Of a stretch of DNA of 23,890 bases, positions 1 to 7,561 are shown piece by piece; the stretch's first letter is position 1; every line of letters begins with the position of its first letter. The stretch is from the NCBI GenBank assembly GCA_029258815.1, contig JAPDJZ010000127.1, forward strand, positions 1-23,890, given 5' to 3'. The notes under the pieces are model-generated. The model saw only the letters and a list, made by a program, of their open reading frames with translations, searched no databases and was not told the origin of the DNA. Origin of the DNA: an archaeon. GTDB taxonomy: Archaea; Thermoproteota; Nitrososphaeria_A; Caldarchaeales; Wolframiiraptoraceae. The position numbers were made by a program, and so were the translations under genes.

Positions 1-120
1 GAACTCGGAGTCTAGAATGTGGCCTCTAACCGCCGCGACCAGCACGGCCTCGCCTTTCAGGGCTGACCGTATCCTCCTCGCGACGCTGGGCTTCTCCGCG
101 ACCACTATTACCCCGCTCAT
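1..120 (-). CDS. TOPRIM-domain protein, probably DNA topoisomerase IA N-terminus (partial)
   Basis: A 40-codon open frame starts at ATG 120-118 and leaves the window at its left edge. The peptide begins MSGVIVVAEKPSVARRI and continues to AAVRGHILDSEF. A hydrophobic strand followed by EKPSVA is the hallmark start of TOPRIM domains in type IA topoisomerases, where the Glu is the catalytic acid. A GH(I/L)-containing strand about 25 residues later also fits. Only the first TOPRIM strands are visible, so topoisomerase I, topoisomerase III or another TOPRIM nuclease cannot be told apart. It lies 53 nt downstream of the MFS gene on the same strand. A GGGAGG stands 17 nt upstream of the ATG, too far for a standard ribosome binding site, so the start is plausible rather than proven. 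Confidence 0.7.
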   Translation of the reverse strand, partial: MSGVIVVAEKPSVARRIRSALKGEAVLVAAVRGHILDSEF

Positions 121-173
121 GATGTTTTCACGCCGAGCCTCCCGAAGCCTTCGATGAGAGCTGGATTTTAGAC

Positions 174-1313
174 CTAATATCCCTTCAGCAGGATGGCCAT
201 TAGGATCGCGAGGGCGAGGAGGAGGGCTCCGGAGAGATTGAAGAAGAACCCCACCCCGAGCCTCTCTATGATCAACCCGCCTATCATCGGGTATAGGATC
301 CTCGAGGCTCCCGCTAGAACGCTCCAAGAGGAGAGGACCGCTCCCAGCTCGCCTCGGGGTGATAGCTCGGTGAAGAGGGCGATTACTATCGGCGCCCACG
401 TCGAGGCTACGAAGCCCATGAGCAGGCCGAAGACTATTATCGAGATGGGGGATCTGATGAAGGCGTAGCAGAATAGCGCGGCGGCTCCGAAGACCTCGGA
501 GAGGACGAGGAAGGGCGCCCTCGACCTAAGCTTATCCGAGATCGCTCCGAAGACTAGGTTCATGGGGATCGCGAGGATCATCGTGAGGCTGCGGGCGAGG
601 GCTATATCCGACTCGACGGCGCCTAGGTAGGAGGGAGCTAGGACGTACGCGAAGCCGAAAACCCCTCCCCAGATGAAGGCGTCCGCGCAGCAGATCGCTA
701 GAAGAAGCTTCGCGGGCCTGCTACTCGGTATCAGAAGCTTGAGCGAGAAATTTTCCTCGAACAGCCTAACCCTCCTCCAGGGGGCTAGGAGGATCATGGA
801 GAGGGCTGCGAGAAATATTCCCGAGATCAGGGCGTAGATATATGATCCGGTTAGGAGGAAGGTTGAGAGGCCTAGGTTTACCCCGATCAGCATCCCGAGC
901 TGAGCCGAGGACACGACCCCGGCCGTGAACACCCCCCGCCAGCTCCTCGGAACCTCCAACCCCGCGGCCAGCCCCCTCCCCATCATGGACGCCGCGAGGC
1001 CGAGCCTCTGAAAGATCGTCGAGAAGAGGATCGTGTGGTAGGTGTAGCCCGTTAGGAGGATCGCCGCCGAGCCTATTGAGAAGATCGCGCCAGCGTAGGC
1101 CACGACCCCGAGGTTATTCGCCGCCATGAGCAACCCCCTCGCGAACAGCGAGAGGATCGACCCGGCTCCGAGAAAGCCGCCGTAAGACGCGCTATCGACC
1201 CCCGCGGCCTTGACCATGAAGGGCCAGAGGGCGCTGAAGGAGGCTAGGCTCGCGTAGAGGGAGAAGATCCCCGAGGCCAGTAGCAGGCGGCTATGCTTCG
1301 GCGTCGCGGGCAA
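174..1313 (-). CDS. MFS-type membrane transporter
   Basis: A 379-residue, very hydrophobic protein with about 11-12 predicted membrane segments, the size and layout of a major facilitator. A central basic/charged loop near residues 178-195 (WRRVRLFEENFS) separates two halves, and the conserved-type loop FGAISDKLRSRAPF in the second half resembles the MFS motif-A loop (G-x3-D-(K/R)-x-R). The substrate cannot be told. The start is TTG at 1313; no in-frame ATG lies upstream, and an A/T-rich TTAAAATA element about 35 nt upstream could be its TATA box. The gene precedes the TOPRIM gene on the same strand and may be co-transcribed with it. Family assignment is fairly secure, function open. Confidence 0.8.
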   Translation of the reverse strand: MPATPKHSRLLLASGIFSLYASLASFSALWPFMVKAAGVDSASYGGFLGAGSILSLFARGLLMAANNLGVVAYAGAIFSIGSAAILLTGYTYHTILFSTIFQRLGLAASMMGRGLAAGLEVPRSWRGVFTAGVVSSAQLGMLIGVNLGLSTFLLTGSYIYALISGIFLAALSMILLAPWRRVRLFEENFSLKLLIPSSRPAKLLLAICCADAFIWGGVFGFAYVLAPSYLGAVESDIALARSLTMILAIPMNLVFGAISDKLRSRAPFLVLSEVFGAAALFCYAFIRSPISIIVFGLLMGFVASTWAPIVIALFTELSPRGELGAVLSSWSVLAGASRILYPMIGGLIIERLGVGFFFNLSGALLLALAILMAILLKGY

Positions 1314-1368
1314 TTCCAGAAGCCATACTTATCGGAAGCCTCTATTTTAACCCGATAAAGCCCTTTTC

Positions 1369-2307
1369 CTAGAGCTGGCTTCTACCGCAGCTCGGGCAGA
1401 AGATGCTCGTGAGAGGCTTCGATCCGCCGCAGAACCTGCAGACGGGGGATAGAGCTTTCGAGAGCCTAAGCCTACGCTCAACCTTCCTCTTAACCGCGTG
1501 ATAGTCGGCGCTTCGATAGTATTCCGAGACCCGCTTTACCCGATCTTCGTAGGTCGGGTGGGTGCTCAGGATCTCCCCCAGAAGCTCGCCGGGCTCAGGA
1601 GGTTCCCGGTGAAGTTTCCTAAGGAGGGATATGACCTTACCCGGGTCGTTAGCGACTATTAGGCCGGCTCTATCGGCCGATATCTCGGAGTCCCTATGCC
1701 ATGAGAGAAGCATGAGCCTCAGCATGGGGGAGGATATAGACGATAGGGCGCCGCCCATAAGCCCGAGGGAAAGCTCGATCCCGCTCGTCAAAACTCCCGC
1801 GATCGTATGGTAGATCGAGTGGCCGCACTTAACGTGGCCTAGCTCGTGGCCTATCGCGGCTCGAAGCTCGCGGTCGTCGAGGAGGTCGAGGAGGCCGGAG
1901 CTTAGGAAGAGGTAGTCGGATTTCCCGGTTCCGAAGGTGAAGGCTAGGGGCTTGTCGGACTTCAGGAGGTAGGACCTCGGCAGGGACCTTAATCCCAAGA
2001 TGATCCCGCACTCCCTTATGATGGATCCGACCTCGGACGAGAGGCTTATCTCGGCGAGCCCTCCCTCGAGCCTCGAGAAGAGCGCGCGAACGTATCTTTT
2101 GAGGATGAGCTCGTTTATGAGCGGCGATAGAGGCTTGAATTCTCTAAAGCTCTCGAGGGCGCTCTCATCCGGCGGGTAGATGAAATCGGACGCCGTTAGA
2201 TCGTATTCGGTTAACGGGATGACCCTAGATCCGCATCTAACGCAGAAGACCTTCTCGACGCTCGTGAACGATCCGCATCTTGGGCAGGGTATCTGGGGTT
2301 CGATCAA
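1369..2307 (-). CDS. M48-like zinc metalloprotease flanked by two zinc ribbons
   Basis: A 312-residue protein. The core has HELGH at 154-158 and ExxxD at 208-212 (EISAD), the two halves of the M48 (HtpX/Ste24-like) zinc site, followed by STHPTYEDR at 248-256, also typical of M48 enzymes. A hydrophobic stretch at about 168-202 sits between the two motifs. At the N-terminus C8-x2-C11 and C22-x2-C25 form a zinc ribbon, and at the C-terminus C290-x2-C293 and C304-x2-C307 form a second. There are no clear N-terminal membrane helices as in classic HtpX, so it may be cytoplasmic or peripherally bound. The start is TTG 2307; a stop codon directly precedes it, so no longer start exists. It is divergent from the membrane-bound regulator gene, sharing a 110-bp spacer. 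Confidence 0.85.
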   Translation of the reverse strand: MIEPQIPCPRCGSFTSVEKVFCVRCGSRVIPLTEYDLTASDFIYPPDESALESFREFKPLSPLINELILKRYVRALFSRLEGGLAEISLSSEVGSIIRECGIILGLRSLPRSYLLKSDKPLAFTFGTGKSDYLFLSSGLLDLLDDRELRAAIGHELGHVKCGHSIYHTIAGVLTSGIELSLGLMGGALSSISSPMLRLMLLSWHRDSEISADRAGLIVANDPGKVISLLRKLHREPPEPGELLGEILSTHPTYEDRVKRVSEYYRSADYHAVKRKVERRLRLSKALSPVCRFCGGSKPLTSIFCPSCGRSQL

Positions 2308-2377
2308 CTAGGAGACAATTCTAGGGTCGCGCCTCTTATGAGGATTTATCGCGCAAACCAATCCCGGGAAGATTAAA

Positions 2378-2385
2378 CTTAAAAG
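2378..2385 (+). promoter_or_regulatory. Probable TATA box of the membrane-anchored regulator
   Basis: ACTTAAAA lies about 36 nt upstream of the TTG start at 2418. Placing the transcription start about 26 nt downstream of the box centre gives a leader of roughly 8-10 nt, normal for archaeal short-leader genes. Called by eye only. Confidence 0.45.
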
Positions 2386-2388
2386 GGA

Positions 2389-2408
2389 TAAGCTTGCGAA
2401 TTAAGCTT
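2389..2408. repeat. Two direct TAAGCTT copies between TATA box and start
   Basis: TAAGCTT occurs at 2389-2395 and again at 2402-2408, 13 bp start to start; its AAGCTT core is self-complementary. The pair covers the expected transcription start of the regulator gene and lies in the divergent spacer with the protease gene. An operator is a reasonable guess, but the copies are short. Confidence 0.4.
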
Positions 2409-2417
2409 TGAGAAGGC

Positions 2418-3392
2418 TTGAGGGTATGCCCGCTCCTACTCCTCCTGCTGGTATTCCATCAAGCAACCCTAGTCTTAACGATAGACTCCAGCGGGATCGC
2501 TGAGGCCGATCTAAGAGTCGTCGCGGCCGAGGGCTTAAACGAGGTAGCTCTTCCAGCCGAGCCCTTACCCGAGACGATCGAGGTGAGGGTTGACGGAAGA
2601 GATCTGATCCCGATCTACGAGAACGGCAGCCTCTACTTCTTCTCCCCAAGCCCGGGCGAGGCCGAGATAACCTATCTCGTGAACCTAACGGCCGCGGACG
2701 GCGAGTTCAGGTTCGGGGTCAGGGGCAGCGATAGGGTTGACCTCATACTCGACCCCAACGTGATACTTCTAACCGTTCCCGAGCGCGTCGAGAACCTAAC
2801 CTATCTCGATAGCAGGCTGCTGATAGAGTTCCGCGCTCCGGAGGAGATCGCATACGCTGTTAGGAGGGGAGCAGCGACCCGACCCGAGGCGGAGACCCCG
2901 GAGACGACTACGGCGAAAACCGCGGCGCCCCCACCTGCTACGGAGACCGTGGAGGCTGCTACGATCACCACGAGCCCCGCAAGCTTCACCGAAACCGGAG
3001 CTCCGTCGAAAACGACTCTAACGACTTTAACAAAGCCTCCTTCAGCGAGTGCGGAGACCCCGGAGGGCGCTGCCGGAGCCCAGCCGAGCTACGGCGTCTT
3101 GATCTTCGGTTTGGGAGTAATCGCCGTCGGAGTTCTTCTAGGGCTTATGCTTTATAGGGGTAGGAGGGGCGGCGGATTCGAGGAATCCGGGCTATCGGAG
3201 ATGGATAGGCTGATTCTAGAGGCTATCAGGGAGAGGGGTGGAAGGGTTCTTCAGGGTAGGCTTCAGAACGAGCTCGGGATTCCGAAGACGACCCTCTGGA
3301 GGCGCGTTAAGAAGCTCGAGAAGCTGGGATACCTGAGGATAGTTAAGGAGGGGACAGTGAATAGGCTCATCCTGCTGCGTGAGGCGAGCTAG
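2418..3392 (+). CDS. Membrane-anchored winged-helix transcriptional regulator
   Basis: A 324-residue protein with a clear domain order. An N-terminal signal-like hydrophobic segment spans residues 3-20. An extracytoplasmic beta-rich region (about 22-145) contains NxS/T sequons (N69, N89, N126). A Thr/Pro/Ala/Glu-rich low-complexity stalk follows at 152-220. One transmembrane helix lies at about 226-246, then the basic stop-transfer RGRRGG. The cytoplasmic winged helix-turn-helix is at 259-322, with GRLQNELGIPKTTLWRRVKK as the HTH and NRLILLR as the wing strand. This is a one-component sensor design known in archaea: an outside domain coupled to DNA binding inside. Ligand and targets are unknown. 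The start is TTG 2418, just before the signal segment. Neighbours are a divergent protease and a downstream secreted coiled-coil protein. Confidence 0.75.
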   Translation: MRVCPLLLLLLVFHQATLVLTIDSSGIAEADLRVVAAEGLNEVALPAEPLPETIEVRVDGRDLIPIYENGSLYFFSPSPGEAEITYLVNLTAADGEFRFGVRGSDRVDLILDPNVILLTVPERVENLTYLDSRLLIEFRAPEEIAYAVRRGAATRPEAETPETTTAKTAAPPPATETVEAATITTSPASFTETGAPSKTTLTTLTKPPSASAETPEGAAGAQPSYGVLIFGLGVIAVGVLLGLMLYRGRRGGGFEESGLSEMDRLILEAIRERGGRVLQGRLQNELGIPKTTLWRRVKKLEKLGYLRIVKEGTVNRLILLREAS

Positions 3393-3407
3393 GGCCGGGT
3401 TGAGCCG

Positions 3408-3461
3408 TTCCGCGGAATTCCTAGCAGGGAAACCGAATGGAACCGAGATTCCTAGGATTCC
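3408..3461. repeat. Cluster of dyad elements upstream of the coiled-coil gene
   Basis: TTCCGCGGAA at 3408-3417 is a perfect 10-bp palindrome. It overlaps GGAATTCCTAG (3414-3424), which pairs with CTAGGATTCC (3452-3461) as an inverted repeat with one unpaired base and a loop of about 27 nt. It sits just after the regulator stop codon and before the next promoter. It could be a terminator hairpin or a binding site. Confidence 0.35.
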
Positions 3462-3477
3462 CTAATATCTCCACCAC

Positions 3478-3486
3478 GTTTAACTT
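3478..3486 (+). promoter_or_regulatory. Probable TATA box of the coiled-coil protein gene
   Basis: GTTTAACTT is centred about 25 nt upstream of the ATG at 3507, the distance expected for a leaderless archaeal transcript. Visual call. Confidence 0.45.
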
Positions 3487-3506
3487 TAGCCCGGTGAAAT
3501 GCGGCG

Positions 3507-4889
3507 ATGCGCGGTCGAGGATTTAGGCTGGGCGCGATAATACTTCTAGTAGCCCTGTTAGCGGGATCGATTGGGGCGGTCTGCGCTCAAGCGGGAGGAC
3601 TATCAACCGCCTCCGGAGAAGATAATGTAGAGGCCCTTAGGCTGCGAGCCGAGATCCTTCAGAGGATGCTGGAGCGGGGGATGGCCGCGAACCTCTCCGA
3701 AAGCCTTAGGGAGAATATAACGATGCTGCTTTCAGTAAACCTAACCGTCCTGAATCCCGATGAGCTGAAGGAGTTTATTCAGGAGGCGAGGATCCTGCTT
3801 CATCGGATCGCGGAGTCCCTGAGGAGGGCTGAGGTGGCGGGGAACGAAACCGAGGTCGCGGCGAGAATTCTCGAGAGGCTCATGGAGAAGCTGAATAGGA
3901 CCCTTAGCCGGTTCAACGTTTCGTCCAGCGAGCTCGAGGAGATCAAGGAGCTTCTTCAGGAGGCTGAGGAAGGGAACCTAACTCTCGAGGAGGTTCGTGA
4001 GCTTGCTAAGACCGCTCGGAGGCTAATGCTCCGCTATAGGGCTCAGAACCTGAGCGAGCAGCTCATGAATTACAGCGAGGTGGAGGTGGAGCGGGGAAAG
4101 CTGCACGGGCTTAGAACCGCTCTAAACGCCTCCTGCAAGGCTCTCGAGGTTCTGGAAATGGTCAAAGAAAGGCTTGTGAGCGTTAACGCCTCGCCCGTGG
4201 CCGTCGCGGCGATCGAGCACTCCATCGAGAGGATAATCTCGGCTAGGGAGGTCTTGAAGCGTATTATAGAGAAGATGGAGCTAAAGCTCGAATCCGGGAA
4301 CGTTACGAAGGAGGAGGTTAGAAGGGAGGTTGAGGAGGCTCTCGAGGAGGAGCTCGACGAGCTGAACGAGACCCTAGTCGAGGAGCTTCAGCGCCTAGAG
4401 GAGCTGAGGGAGGAGGCCGAGGAGCTTAACCTGACGGGCTTAGCCGAGGAGCTTAACCAGACCATCGCCATGCTCGAGGAGCTGGTGGGAGAATTGGCGT
4501 CGGCTAACCTTAGCTTCGGAGACGTGATGGGCAAGCTGGCTAAAGCGAAGGCCGTGATAGCCCACGCCGAGAAGATCTTGGAAAAGACCTCCGAAAAGCT
4601 GAGCGGAGACCTCAATAAGCTTAGAGAGAAGCTAAACGACCTGAGAGAGAAGCTGGAGGAAGCGGCGGGTTGCGCCGAGGCCGAGGAAGCGGGTGAGGCG
4701 CTATCCGAAGCCGAGAAGCTTATGGAAGACGCCTTGAAGAGCATCGAGGAGGGGGAGCTGGGATCGGCGTCAAAGATGCTGAATAAGGCGGAGCAGCTTC
4801 TCCGAGCGGCGGAGCATCAAATAGATAGCATCGAGAAGGTGGTCGGGGAGCACTCGGGGCGCGGCCACGGGAAGGGGCCGATCCGTTAA
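3507..4889 (+). CDS. Secreted, heavily sequon-bearing coiled-coil protein
   Basis: A 460-residue protein with an N-terminal signal peptide (basic RGRGFR, hydrophobic core about 9-27, likely cleavage near AQA). The rest is almost wholly alpha-helical, rich in Glu/Leu/Lys/Ala with heptad-like spacing, for example EELDELNETLVEELQRLEEL. I count 16 N-x-S/T sequons spread from about residue 61 to 335, the signature of surface N-glycosylation in archaea; one is NASP and may not be used. Only two cysteines (in NASCK and AAGCAE) lie in the mature part. The C-terminus is a short Gly/His/basic tail with no membrane anchor. I do not recognise a named family. A stalk, spacer or S-layer-associated rod is a plausible role by composition only. 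The ATG at 3507 directly precedes the signal peptide. Its 3' end faces pyrG with only 5 nt between. Confidence 0.7.
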   Translation: MRGRGFRLGAIILLVALLAGSIGAVCAQAGGLSTASGEDNVEALRLRAEILQRMLERGMAANLSESLRENITMLLSVNLTVLNPDELKEFIQEARILLHRIAESLRRAEVAGNETEVAARILERLMEKLNRTLSRFNVSSSELEEIKELLQEAEEGNLTLEEVRELAKTARRLMLRYRAQNLSEQLMNYSEVEVERGKLHGLRTALNASCKALEVLEMVKERLVSVNASPVAVAAIEHSIERIISAREVLKRIIEKMELKLESGNVTKEEVRREVEEALEEELDELNETLVEELQRLEELREEAEELNLTGLAEELNQTIAMLEELVGELASANLSFGDVMGKLAKAKAVIAHAEKILEKTSEKLSGDLNKLREKLNDLREKLEEAAGCAEAEEAGEALSEAEKLMEDALKSIEEGELGSASKMLNKAEQLLRAAEHQIDSIEKVVGEHSGRGHGKGPIR

Positions 4890-4894
4890 ACGGC

Positions 4895-6571
4895 TCAGCA
4901 ACCCTTTCCAAGCTCTCTTTTTCTATAGGCATTTCTCATGAATTCTAGGAAGATTGGGGAGGGATTATTCGGCCTGCTCCTGAACTCGGGGTGGAATTGG
5001 ACTCCGACTATCCACGAGCCCTCGAGCTCTATCCCACATATCGCTCCATCGAGCTCGTCGTATGCCGAGATCCTCAGCCCCCTCCCCTCTGCGAGCCTCG
5101 CGTAGTCCGGGTTTATGTGATATCTATGCCTAAACCTCTCGACTATCCTATCGGCCTTGTAGGCTTGATGGAGAAGCGAGCCCCTAACCAGCCTTACGGG
5201 CCTCCCCCCGAGCTTCATGGTCCCGCCCTTGACCTCGATCCCCTTCTGCTCCTCGAGGAGGCGGACGACAGGGTGAGGCGTCTCCGGATCGACCTCGGTG
5301 GAGTTCGCTTTCTCGAGCCCCAGCACGGATCTGGCGTAGGCGACGAAGAGGAGCTGCGCTCCGAAGCATATCCCGAGGAAGGGTGTCCCGCTCTTTATCG
5401 CGTATTCTGCGACCGCTATCATTCCCTCAACCCCCCTAACGCCGAAGCCCGGAGTTAGAATTATTCCGTCGACCTCGTCCAAGATCTTCAGCCTCCTCCT
5501 ATCCTCCTCGAACTCCTCGGTCTCGATAAGCTCCACCTCGGCTTTCAGCCCGAGCTTCGCGGCGGCGGCCTTCAAGGCTTCTAGGATGCTGATGTAGCTA
5601 TCGGAGATCATGCAGTATTTCCCGGGCATGGCGATCTTGACGACCTCCCCAGCCTCCTTGAATCGGCCGACCATGCTCCCCCACTCGGAGACGAGCTTCA
5701 CATCAGGCTTCCTCCTCGGCAAGTTTAGCAGATCGCATATCAGGTCGCCCAGCCCCTGCTTCTCGAAGACCAGCGGAAGCTCGTATGGGGTCTCTAGATC
5801 GGGATCCGAGATGACCGCGTGCTTCGGAACGTTGCAGAACAGGCTTATCTTCTCCCGGATGTCGTCCGGAAGCTCGACCGCCCCCCTCCCGATTATCACG
5901 TCCGGCTGGAGGCCCATGCTTTGAAGAGCCCTAACGCTATGCTGGGTCGGCTTCGTCTTAAGCTGCCTAACGGCCTCTAGAAGCGGTACCAGGGTAACGT
6001 GAACCAAGGCTATCCTATTCTTCCCGATCTCTAGGATGAGCTGTCTGAGGGCCTCGAGGAACGGCATGATCTCTATGTCGCCGACGGTTCCCCCGAGCTC
6101 GACGAGGAGGACGTCGGGGCTAAGCCTCTGAGCCGCCCTCCTAATCCTCTCCTTGATCTCCCCGGTTATATGCGGGATCACCTGAATGGTCTTGCCGAGG
6201 TATTCCCCGACCCGCTCCTTCAGGATGACGCTTAGGTAGACTTGGCCTGAGGTTATGTTGTTTGAGGGGTGCATCTTCATGTCTAGGAAACGCTCGTAGG
6301 TTCCGAAGTCTTGGTCTATCTCGGCTATCCTAAACCTATAGCCGGGAGCCGGCTCGAACTCCCAAATATCCTCGCAGACGAAGACCTCCCCATGCTCGAT
6401 CGGGTTCAGGGTTCCCGGATCGACATTCAGATATGGGTCGATTTTAACCGCATCAACTCTATAGCCTCTGAACTGGAGTATCTTCCCTATCGACGCGGCT
6501 ACGACGCCTTTCCCGAGCCCGCTTAAGACGCCCCCGGTTACGAAGACGAATCTAGTCTCGAGATCCTTCAT
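4895..6571 (-). CDS. pyrG: CTP synthase (glutamine-hydrolysing)
   Basis: A 558-residue enzyme making CTP from UTP, ATP and glutamine. The synthetase half opens with TGGVLSGLGKG (12-22, P-loop) and has KIDPYLN, ELGGTVGDIE and LKTKPTQHS. The glutamine amidotransferase half starts near 310 and carries the triad Cys402 (GICFGAQ), His527 and Glu529 (FHPEF). Two oddities stand out. The stretch normally reading HGEVFVxDDGxETDLDLGHYERF has about 13 extra residues (around 71-83), and the usual PGGFG turn is TPGFG at 373-377. Length slightly exceeds the usual 530-550, matching the insertion. It is the last gene of the pyr operon, 72 nt after pyrD, with its own strong Shine-Dalgarno. The ATG at 6571 is supported by that site. 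Confidence 0.95.
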   Translation of the reverse strand: MKDLETRFVFVTGGVLSGLGKGVVAASIGKILQFRGYRVDAVKIDPYLNVDPGTLNPIEHGEVFVCEDIWEFEPAPGYRFRIAEIDQDFGTYERFLDMKMHPSNNITSGQVYLSVILKERVGEYLGKTIQVIPHITGEIKERIRRAAQRLSPDVLLVELGGTVGDIEIMPFLEALRQLILEIGKNRIALVHVTLVPLLEAVRQLKTKPTQHSVRALQSMGLQPDVIIGRGAVELPDDIREKISLFCNVPKHAVISDPDLETPYELPLVFEKQGLGDLICDLLNLPRRKPDVKLVSEWGSMVGRFKEAGEVVKIAMPGKYCMISDSYISILEALKAAAAKLGLKAEVELIETEEFEEDRRRLKILDEVDGIILTPGFGVRGVEGMIAVAEYAIKSGTPFLGICFGAQLLFVAYARSVLGLEKANSTEVDPETPHPVVRLLEEQKGIEVKGGTMKLGGRPVRLVRGSLLHQAYKADRIVERFRHRYHINPDYARLAEGRGLRISAYDELDGAICGIELEGSWIVGVQFHPEFRSRPNNPSPIFLEFMRNAYRKRELGKGC

Positions 6572-6574
6572 GAT

Positions 6575-6583
6575 CCCTCCTCC
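6575..6583 (-). promoter_or_regulatory. Strong ribosome binding site of pyrG
   Basis: On the minus strand GGAGGAGGG ends 3 nt before ATG 6571, with the upstream GGAGG at ideal spacing. This fixes the pyrG start and shows independent ribosome loading at the one non-overlapping gene of this operon. Confidence 0.7.
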
Positions 6584-6643
6584 GATCTAATCTCGAAGGG
6601 TGCGGCTGAATGAAAGCGCCCAAAGCCGTCTCGAGCCCCCCTT

Positions 6644-7561
6644 CTAGATTTTATGAGCATATCCCCTCAACTCCGTGATCGATCTAAACCCTCTCTCCGC
6701 GAGGAACTCCTCCAACCCTTGAACCGTCTCCGAGAATATTTTGAGATCCTTCCTAGCTATCTCGGATCCTATGCCGACGGCCGATGCTCCGGCTAGGATG
6801 AATTCTAGGGCGCTCTTCCAGTCCTCGACGCCTCCGACCCCGATTATGGGGATGTCCGGGAACTCGCCGTGTATCCGGTAGACGACCGCGAGGGCTATCG
6901 GCCTTATGCATCTCCCCGAAAGCCCTCCGTAGATGTTCGATAAGATGGGTTTCATGGAGTCCACGTCGATCGCCATGGCTCGGATGGTGTTTATCGCCGT
7001 GATCCCGTCGACCCCCGACCCGATAACCTTCTCCACCACTCCCAGCTCGGATTGATGGATCGAGATCTTCGCGAAGACGGGCTTCGACGAGATCGATTTA
7101 ACGCTCCCCGCTATCCTCGACGCTAGCTCCGGATCCGACCCCACCTCAAGCCCGTATCCGCTGACGTGCGGGCAGGATAGGTTTAGCTCGATCGCGTCGC
7201 ATCCCGCCTCGAGAACCCTCTCCGCGACTAGGAGAAACTCCTCCCCGCCGCCTCCCCCCACGCTCGCTATCACCGGTATCTTCAGAAGCCTCCTCGCTTC
7301 GGCGATGAGCCTACTAAACTCCTCGACCCCGGGATTCGGTAAACCCATAGCGTTAAGATAGCCGAAGCCGAGATCGACGAATACGGGGTTCGGATAGCCC
7401 TCCCTCGGATCCGCGGTAATGGTCTTCGTCGCCGCGGCTCCCGCGCCGGCCTCCTCAACCCTCTTCAAAAGACTGAGGGATGATCCTAGAATTCCCGATG
7501 CTAGGATCGTGGGGTTTCTAAGCCTGAGACCCGCTAGATCCACCTCAAGGCTCGCGCGCAT
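6644..7561 (-). CDS. pyrD: Dihydroorotate dehydrogenase, class 1B catalytic subunit
   Basis: A 305-residue TIM-barrel flavoprotein oxidising dihydroorotate to orotate. The active-site base is Cys130 in LNLSCPHVSGYG; a cysteine base marks class 1 enzymes. TKTIT (Lys46) and NPTILASG fit the FMN and substrate sites, and IIGVGGVEDW plus AVGIGSE near the C-terminus bind the FMN phosphate. A pyrK homologue two genes upstream indicates the NAD-linked 1B form, a PyrD-PyrK complex with FMN, FAD and a 2Fe-2S cluster. The start ATG 7561 overlaps the pyrC end by 17 nt. A GGGAGG stands only 1 nt before it, so translational coupling to pyrC is likely. Confidence 0.95.
   Translation of the reverse strand: MRASLEVDLAGLRLRNPTILASGILGSSLSLLKRVEEAGAGAAATKTITADPREGYPNPVFVDLGFGYLNAMGLPNPGVEEFSRLIAEARRLLKIPVIASVGGGGGEEFLLVAERVLEAGCDAIELNLSCPHVSGYGLEVGSDPELASRIAGSVKSISSKPVFAKISIHQSELGVVEKVIGSGVDGITAINTIRAMAIDVDSMKPILSNIYGGLSGRCIRPIALAVVYRIHGEFPDIPIIGVGGVEDWKSALEFILAGASAVGIGSEIARKDLKIFSETVQGLEEFLAERGFRSITELRGYAHKI

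Noticed and set aside
4991..5458. 155-residue plus-strand open frame
   Set aside because: It is antisense to the conserved amidotransferase half of pyrG; its composition reflects the opposite strand.
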